A stretch of DNA of 9,641 bases, from assembly GCA_022572905.1 (NCBI GenBank), contig JACZUZ010000040.1, forward strand, positions 1 to 9,641. Reading direction: 5' to 3'. Source of the DNA: Candidatus Zixiibacteriota bacterium. GTDB lineage: Bacteria; Zixibacteria; MSB-5A5; GN15; JACZUZ01. This document shows, one piece after another, positions 5,477-9,641 of the stretch. The notes under the pieces are model-generated. The model searched no databases. It saw only the letters and a program-made list of their open reading frames with translations, and was not told the DNA's origin. A program made the translations under genes and the position numbers. Position 1 is the first letter of the stretch. Each line of letters starts with the position of its first letter.

Positions 5477-8355
5477 TGAAGAATAATATGAAGAATAACA
5501 CGAACAAATTCCCCAATAGTCATCCCTTAATAAGTGGGCAGGTTCTTTTGAAGTTCTGCGTCGTTTTGGCGCTGGCGCTCATGTCTTCATCGGTTCAGGC
5601 GGTGACTCTTCATCCTGAAGCAAAAAAGCGTCTTGAGAAAGAAGGAAAGTTGTCTTCCTATTCGCAGAGTCAAATCGCCGCGAAATCTCGAGGGGTTTGT
5701 TCGCCAAGTGAACACCCGCTCAGAACGCCAGGCATGATAAAGACTCTCGCCAATTCGGGACGGCTCGATGAAATGTTCAAGCTCTCGTCGTCACTTACGC
5801 CTATCGACACTGTAAAAGTTTTGGTCATACTCGTGGATTTTAGCGACAATCCTTATAACGCAGCTGTCGCTCCATATGTCAGTAGAATATCCGCAACGCC
5901 TGAAATGTTCGATTCCGTATTGTTTAGCACAGGTCGCTTAAATCCTTCCGGCTCTATGACCGAATATTATCTGGAAAACTCATATGGCAAATTTCTTATT
6001 GAGGGAGTGATCGCCGGTTGGTATCGAATGCCTCTGACATACAAAGCCTATGTCGGCGAAGACCGTGGTCTTCAGTGGCCGACATCCCCGAACGCGCAGG
6101 ACTTAGCCTGGGATGCGGTTAGCGCCGCTTCGGCTGACGTAGATTTTTCGCAGTTTGATAATTATGGCCCGAGTGGCGTACCCGATGGACTAATTGACGG
6201 TTTGTTTGTTATCCACGCCGGAACGGGGTATGAAGAGAGCCAATTACTGGATATTCATTCGCATAAGTGGAGCTTGCGAACGGTACGGAGCTTGAATGGA
6301 GTAAGCGTACGCGCATATACAATGGAGCCGGAGGAAAGCTATTTCAGCAATACTATTTCGCCCATTGGGGTATTCTGCCATGAGTTCGGTCACGTTCTTG
6401 GTTTACCCGATCTTTACGACACCGACTTGAGCTCCGAGGGTCTTGGCTCCTGGTCGATCATGGCTTCCGGAAACTATCTGGGAGCGTCGCGCTACCCGTC
6501 ACATCTTGACGCCTGGAGCAAATCAAGAATTGGATTCACAATCCCTATGCGCCTGACCGAGAATCAAACTGATGTTAGCATCCCTATGGCCGAGTCCAGC
6601 GCCGTATGTTATCGTCTCTGGCTCAGCGGCTTTCAGACACAGGAATATTTCCTGGTCGAAAACAGACAAAAAGTTGGCTTTGATTCCGAGATACCGAATT
6701 CCGGTCTACTCATCTATCACATCGATGAATCATTTTCCAACAACGATCATGATACTCTTTCTTATCTGGTGGCTCTGGAACAAGCCGACGGGAATAACGA
6801 TTTACAGCTGAATGTAAATAACGGCGACGCCGGAGATGTTTGGCCCGGATCTACCAATAACCCTGAATTTACCGATCTTAGCTCTCCTGATTCACGCACA
6901 AATGGCGACAATCCCGCCGTTACTCAGGTCAGTGTTTGGAATATTTCACCATCGGCGCATGTCATGACTGCGAATCTTGATGTCACCTATTCGCGCCCTT
7001 ATCTGGAGCTTACAAGTCTTGATCTGCAAGACAGCGATGGCGACAGCGTTTACGAAGCTGGCGAGACGGTAGAGATATTCTTTGAAGCCATTAATCGCTG
7101 GGCGTCGGGATTTAACGCATACGTGAGGATGACGACAACAAATACAGAGATAACTTTGAAAACGGATTCTGTTTTCCTGGGCACGATTTCTGGATTGAAT
7201 AAAATCACCGATAATTTCGGAGATCCGCTCGTATTTTCGATTCCAAACTCCGTAACCCCGCGAATTGATAGTATCTTTCTGGATTTCTATTCTAATTTTG
7301 GTGAGAGCAGAAACAGGGTGTCGTTCGAACTCGAAATCGGCGCGCCGGAAATCCTGCTGGTGAACTATGATCCTAATGGCGCTCATGAAGAGTTCTATTC
7401 GGGCGATCTGTACAATGCGCGAACTCCGCATCGCGTTCATACTTTCAATTCGCAGGGGCATGTAACCGGAGCTCAACTCAAAAACTTCAAGACCGTACTA
7501 TGGTTTTACGGGGATCTTCAGTCGACCGCTCCAACTGCGACTGAGATTCAAGCGCTGAAGGAATATCTGGATTCAGGCGGGAAAAACCTCCTCATCAGCG
7601 GTCAACAGTTGGCCGCTTATTTGACAGAAATAGATTCAACATTTTTGCACTCTTATCTGCGCGTGAGAGACGGCGTTCGCGCGTTTGACAAATTGTTTGT
7701 CGGCGTTGATGGCTCGCCACTTGGTGATGGCGTGTTCAGACAAAACCCCCTGCAAGTCTTCGGAACTGGTAGCGCGAACAACTCCAGTGGGAATGATTTG
7801 CTGAGATCGGGGCGTTCGATTGTTCCAATCAATGGCTCCACTCCGGAATTTGTGAGAAGATCCGGTAGCGTCGATACCGTGTACGCCAGTACTTATCGTG
7901 GAAATTATAGGATCGCCTACTTCTCATTCCCCTTTGAAGCTATTCAGAATGATCCGGACATATCATTAATTACACGCGAAGAAATTCTCGAGAGAGTTCT
8001 TCAATTTTTTGAGAACCTTTCAACTGATGTATCCCCCGATCAAGACATCACAGTTCTCCCGCAGAGTTTTGAATTGGCCCAGAACTATCCAAACCCGTTT
8101 AATCCCACCACCACAATCAAGTATATCGTCCGGAAATCCGGTTCGAGAGGTATCCCTCTGATAGAGCTAATAGTCTATAATGTATTAGGTCAGGAAGTTC
8201 GAACACTGGTTTCAGAGCGCCAATCCACCGGTGAATACTCAGTGGCTTGGGATTCCCGCGATAACTCTGGCGCTCAGGTCGCCAGCGGAGTGTATTTCTA
8301 TCGACTGAAACTGGGTCCTCAGGCTCAAACCAAGAAAATGATTCTCCTCAGATAG
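5476..8355 (+). CDS. Secreted M6-family (immune inhibitor A-like) zinc metalloprotease with C-terminal T9SS-type sorting domain
   Basis: This is a 959-residue exported metalloendopeptidase precursor. ATG 5476 is preferred over in-frame ATG 5263: GGAAAAG lies 8 bases upstream, and the protein then starts with a signal peptide (long polar n-region, hydrophobic 27-36, cleavage likely after VQA at 42). The next segment, HPEAKKRLEKEGKL, is typical of M6 N-termini. The catalytic domain has KVLVILVDFSDNPY, the Asp/Gly-rich PDGLIDGLFVIHAG, the zinc site HEFGHVLGLPD (His302, Glu303, His306, Asp312) and the Met-turn WSIMASG (Met329). Residues about 505-615 look like a beta-sandwich (CARDB-like). Residues about 626-850 look like a flavodoxin/amidotransferase-like alpha/beta fold (ILLVNYDPNG, then SGGKNLLISGQQLAAYL), of unknown role. 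Residues 862-959 are the sorting tail (ELAQNYPNPFNPTTTI ... ASGVYFYRLK), matching that of the S8 neighbour but with a short insertion. ATG 5488 is an alternative start. Confidence 0.92.
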   Translation: MKNNMKNNTNKFPNSHPLISGQVLLKFCVVLALALMSSSVQAVTLHPEAKKRLEKEGKLSSYSQSQIAAKSRGVCSPSEHPLRTPGMIKTLANSGRLDEMFKLSSSLTPIDTVKVLVILVDFSDNPYNAAVAPYVSRISATPEMFDSVLFSTGRLNPSGSMTEYYLENSYGKFLIEGVIAGWYRMPLTYKAYVGEDRGLQWPTSPNAQDLAWDAVSAASADVDFSQFDNYGPSGVPDGLIDGLFVIHAGTGYEESQLLDIHSHKWSLRTVRSLNGVSVRAYTMEPEESYFSNTISPIGVFCHEFGHVLGLPDLYDTDLSSEGLGSWSIMASGNYLGASRYPSHLDAWSKSRIGFTIPMRLTENQTDVSIPMAESSAVCYRLWLSGFQTQEYFLVENRQKVGFDSEIPNSGLLIYHIDESFSNNDHDTLSYLVALEQADGNNDLQLNVNNGDAGDVWPGSTNNPEFTDLSSPDSRTNGDNPAVTQVSVWNISPSAHVMTANLDVTYSRPYLELTSLDLQDSDGDSVYEAGETVEIFFEAINRWASGFNAYVRMTTTNTEITLKTDSVFLGTISGLNKITDNFGDPLVFSIPNSVTPRIDSIFLDFYSNFGESRNRVSFELEIGAPEILLVNYDPNGAHEEFYSGDLYNARTPHRVHTFNSQGHVTGAQLKNFKTVLWFYGDLQSTAPTATEIQALKEYLDSGGKNLLISGQQLAAYLTEIDSTFLHSYLRVRDGVRAFDKLFVGVDGSPLGDGVFRQNPLQVFGTGSANNSSGNDLLRSGRSIVPINGSTPEFVRRSGSVDTVYASTYRGNYRIAYFSFPFEAIQNDPDISLITREEILERVLQFFENLSTDVSPDQDITVLPQSFELAQNYPNPFNPTTTIKYIVRKSGSRGIPLIELIVYNVLGQEVRTLVSERQSTGEYSVAWDSRDNSGAQVASGVYFYRLKLGPQAQTKKMILLR

Positions 8356-8406
8356 ATTATCTCCACAGATAAACCAGGTAAATTCCGGCCCCACGCGGAC
8401 ATAGTT

Positions 8407-8428
8407 GAGTCATAGCCAATAATGACTC
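8407..8428. repeat. Perfect 7-bp inverted repeat
   Basis: GAGTCAT (8407-8413) and ATGACTC (8422-8428) are perfect inverted copies around an 8-base loop, 52 bases after the M6 stop. A G-rich run follows rather than T residues, so it is not a standard terminator. It may protect the 3' end of the protease mRNA or bind a protein. Confidence 0.4.
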
Positions 8429-8479
8429 CGGGGGGACCCTTTCTTATGGAGACTGGTCTTTCTCTGATCATGTCCATAT

Positions 8480-8493
8480 CTTAGGAACCTAAG
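8480..8493. promoter_or_regulatory. Palindrome CTTAGGAACCTAAG upstream of the YceI gene
   Basis: CTTAGG and CCTAAG are inverted copies around two bases. The core GGAACC (8484-8489) followed 16 bases later by GTTT resembles the -35/-10 arrangement of ECF sigma-factor promoters, and the palindrome also occupies the -35 region relative to TTTAAT (8507-8512). Operator and ECF promoter are both possible; the evidence is short motifs only. Confidence 0.3.
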
Positions 8494-8586
8494 AGACGAT
8501 CCCCTGTTTAATGGGAAAGTTGTAGAGGAAAATTGAAACCAAAAATGCACCAGATAATTTCTTCAGAAAGAAAAGGAGCCTCAGGA

Positions 8587-9216
8587 ATGAAAAGAATCTT
8601 AAGCTTAGCGATTATCATTGCGTTTACCGCGGTAGGTTCGGGTTTGGCTGACGAATGGAGAATCGACAAAACCCACTCGACTGTGAGATTCGGCGTCAGC
8701 CATATGGTCATAAGCACTGTGCATGGCATATTTAGCGATTTTGAAGGGACTATCAATTTCAATGGAGAGGATATCGCCCCCAGTTCAGTGGAATTTACCG
8801 TGCAAACTGCGTCGATAGACACCGACGATGAAAAGCGCGATAAACACATTAGAAGTGATGATTTCCTCAATGCTGAGAAATATCCAACTATGACCTTTAA
8901 ATCCACCAGCATTGAGGCTGGAAAGGACGGCGCTTTCACACTCACCGGTGATCTGACAATCCGCGACGTAACCAAAAAAGTCAGCTTCGATTGCAAATTT
9001 CGTGGGGTAATAGATGACAACCGGGGTAACACCAGAGCTGGTTTCACGGCGGCGACGACTATCAAGCGCGACGAATACAATGTGTCCTTCAGTGGCTCTC
9101 TTGATGTCGGCGGTCTACTTGTCGGCAATGAGATGGAGCTTGAGTTAGCTCTGGAGGCTGTCAAGGTCAAGCCCAAAGACGCTTCAGACGAAGATAGCAA
9201 AGATAGCGATGGATAG
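8587..9216 (+). CDS. yceI: Exported YceI-family polyisoprenoid-binding protein
   Basis: This 209-residue periplasmic protein belongs to the YceI family, lipocalin-like beta barrels that hold long isoprenoid chains. The biological role is poorly settled; family members are linked to stress or to quinone metabolism. ATG 8587 is preferred because AAGGAG (8573-8578) lies 8 bases upstream and a clean signal peptide follows, MKRILSLAIIIAFTAVGSGLA, with cleavage likely after Ala21. The in-frame TTG at 8533 would add 18 residues before the signal peptide. Family hallmarks are WRIDKTHSTVRFGVSHM (24-40), the STVHGIFSDFEG strand, MTFKSTSIE, GDLTIRDVTKKVSF (121-134) and the closing AGFTAATTIKRDEYNVSF. 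Length is normal for the family apart from an unusual acidic tail, DASDEDSKDSDG (198-209). It is followed 26 bases later by a strong terminator, so it ends its transcription unit. Confidence 0.93.
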   Translation: MKRILSLAIIIAFTAVGSGLADEWRIDKTHSTVRFGVSHMVISTVHGIFSDFEGTINFNGEDIAPSSVEFTVQTASIDTDDEKRDKHIRSDDFLNAEKYPTMTFKSTSIEAGKDGAFTLTGDLTIRDVTKKVSFDCKFRGVIDDNRGNTRAGFTAATTIKRDEYNVSFSGSLDVGGLLVGNEMELELALEAVKVKPKDASDEDSKDSDG

Positions 9217-9242
9217 AAGACCCATTGATTAAAGTCCAAATC

Positions 9243-9306
9243 TGAAGGTCGGCCCGCTTTTCCCAGAGCGAATACTTTGGGAAGAACTGGTCGGCCTTCA
9301 TTTTTT
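9243..9306 (+). terminator. Rho-independent terminator after the YceI gene
   Basis: TGAAGGTCGGCC (9243-9254) pairs with GGTCGGCCTTCA (9289-9300) over 12 positions, including two G-U pairs. Six T residues follow at 9301-9306. Inside, TTCCCA (9260-9265) and TGGGAA (9278-9283) form a second stem segment. The long GC-rich stem plus T-run is a textbook intrinsic terminator for the plus strand. Confidence 0.88.
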
Positions 9307-9545
9307 GAATAATTTCGAACGTCACTATGAGCTATATGTCTCTCCTATTCTCTTCAGCGTCGATGCTTTGACTCTCAAAATCATTACAACTAAATATAGT
9401 TTTTTGCCCGGATACTATTGACATTCCGCCATTTTCCGACTACTTACTCGCCGGTATTGAAACCCGATTTCAACTAGAAATCGGGGGCCAGGCGGGTGTA
9501 ATTCATGCCAGGATTCGAGCCACGCGCTGAAATACAAAGAGCGAC
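9307..9545 (+). promoter_or_regulatory. Upstream region of the Fur-family gene
   Basis: There is no gene in this stretch. TTGACA (9418-9423) is a perfect sigma-70 -35 hexamer, but the hexamer 17 bases later (TACTTA, 9441-9446) is a poor -10. A weak AT-rich hairpin AACTA-AATA-TAGTT with four further T residues (9388-9405) might act as a minor second terminator. Two overlapping dyads lie at 9457-9485, between the putative promoter and the start codon. Confidence 0.4.
9457..9485. repeat. Two overlapping, mutually exclusive inverted repeats upstream of the Fur-family gene
   Basis: CCCGATTTC (9463-9471) and GAAATCGGG (9477-9485) form a perfect 9-bp dyad with a 5-base loop. TTGAAA (9457-9462) and TTTCAA (9468-9473) form a second perfect dyad that reuses part of the first arm, so an RNA could adopt only one at a time. 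It may equally be a DNA operator with alternating GAAA/TTTC half-sites. It does not match the classical Fur or PerR box. Confidence 0.5.
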
Positions 9546-9641
9546 ATGCGAAATTTCTTAAGAACCAAAGGCCTGAAGATGACCCCCCAGCGGGAATGCA
9601 TCTTCAAAGCGTTCTATGACAGGTCCAGCCCAGTTACAGTC
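9546..9641 (+). CDS. Fur-family transcriptional regulator (Fur/PerR/Zur type), N-terminal fragment cut by window edge
   Basis: ATG 9546 opens a frame of 32 codons to the right edge. The start is well supported: an in-frame TGA lies 18 bases upstream and a modest ribosome site (AAAGAG, 9535-9540) precedes it. The visible protein contains KGLKMTPQRECIF (residues 8-20), the characteristic first helices of Fur-family winged-helix DNA-binding domains (L-x-x-TPQR). These dimeric regulators sense iron, zinc, manganese or peroxide. The metal-binding residues lie beyond the edge, so the subtype cannot be told. The gene is separated from YceI by a strong terminator and probably has its own promoter. 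Confidence 0.8.
   Translation, partial: MRNFLRTKGLKMTPQRECIFKAFYDRSSPVTV

Larger units (their letters stand above)
8356..8586. other. Intergenic gap between M6 protease and YceI genes, rich in short dyads
   Basis: This gap holds no convincing gene. TTATCT-CCAC-AGATAA (8357-8372) directly follows the M6 stop but is AT-rich and lacks a T-run. A 7-bp dyad sits at 8407-8428 and a short palindrome at 8480-8493. TTTAAT (8507-8512) is a possible -10 for the YceI gene without a sigma-70 type -35. None of the hairpins is a convincing intrinsic terminator, so read-through from the protease genes is possible. Confidence 0.45.

Noticed and set aside
6946..7476. A 176-codon minus-strand ORF inside the M6 protease
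   Set aside because: It is antisense to a continuous protease reading frame, and its translation has no recognisable motif.
8508..9239. A 243-codon minus-strand ORF across the YceI gene
   Set aside because: It is longer than the YceI frame but lies antisense to a gene with clear family motifs, signal peptide and ribosome site; its own translation is Ser/Leu-rich with no recognisable domain.
9388..9405. Second intrinsic terminator (AACTA-AATA-TAGTT plus T residues)
   Set aside because: The stem is five pairs, mostly A-T, too weak to call; the strong terminator at 9243-9306 already ends the transcript.
9500..9530. tRNA T-arm-like sequence (GGATTCGAGCC)
   Set aside because: The flanking bases do not pair as a T-stem, and there is no acceptor or anticodon arm at the right distance.

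Overview
The window carries four complete or nearly complete genes and the first 32 codons of a fifth. Base composition is moderate, roughly 47-48% G+C by eye. Two large secreted proteases end in the same kind of C-terminal domain, beginning with the signature NYPNPFNP. This is the type IX secretion (Por) sorting / FlgD-Ig-like tail found in Bacteroidota and in FCB-group candidate phyla such as Zixibacteria, KSB1, Latescibacteria and Marinimicrobia. The TPR-fused GT-C glycosyltransferase has the style seen in the same groups. I infer an uncultivated FCB-group bacterium, perhaps near Zixibacteria, but the sequence does not fix the phylum.

Layout. (1) Positions 1-1967, minus strand: a membrane glycosyltransferase of the PMT_2/GT39 type with a C-terminal TPR region. 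It runs off the left edge with no stop. (2) 1968-2286: a divergent intergenic region with four copies of the heptamer TTAGCAA/TTGCTAA, two of them forming an inverted repeat, and a separate hairpin in the leader of the next gene. (3) 2287-5232, plus: a subtilisin-like S8 protease precursor with a full catalytic set. (4) 5233-5475: a 243-base leader holding a strong Shine-Dalgarno sequence and a possible mini-ORF whose stop overlaps the next start (TGATG). (5) 5476-8355, plus: an M6 (immune inhibitor A type) zinc metalloprotease precursor. (6) 8356-8586: a gap with several short inverted repeats but no clear terminator. (7) 8587-9216, plus: an exported YceI-family lipid-binding protein. (8) 9243-9306: a strong intrinsic terminator. 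(9) 9307-9545: a regulatory gap with two mutually exclusive hairpins. (10) 9546 to the right edge, plus: the start of a Fur-family metal/peroxide-responsive regulator.

How the parts may fit together (inference). The two proteases belong to unrelated families, but both have a signal peptide and a matching sorting tail. They therefore probably share one export route and act together outside the cell, with the S8 enzyme possibly maturing itself and its neighbour. No terminator separates them, so they may be co-transcribed. The divergent glycosyltransferase could modify surface or secreted proteins, but only its position suggests this. YceI and the Fur-like regulator are isolated from each other by the terminator. 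No known defence system, mobile element, CRISPR array or RNA gene was recognised.
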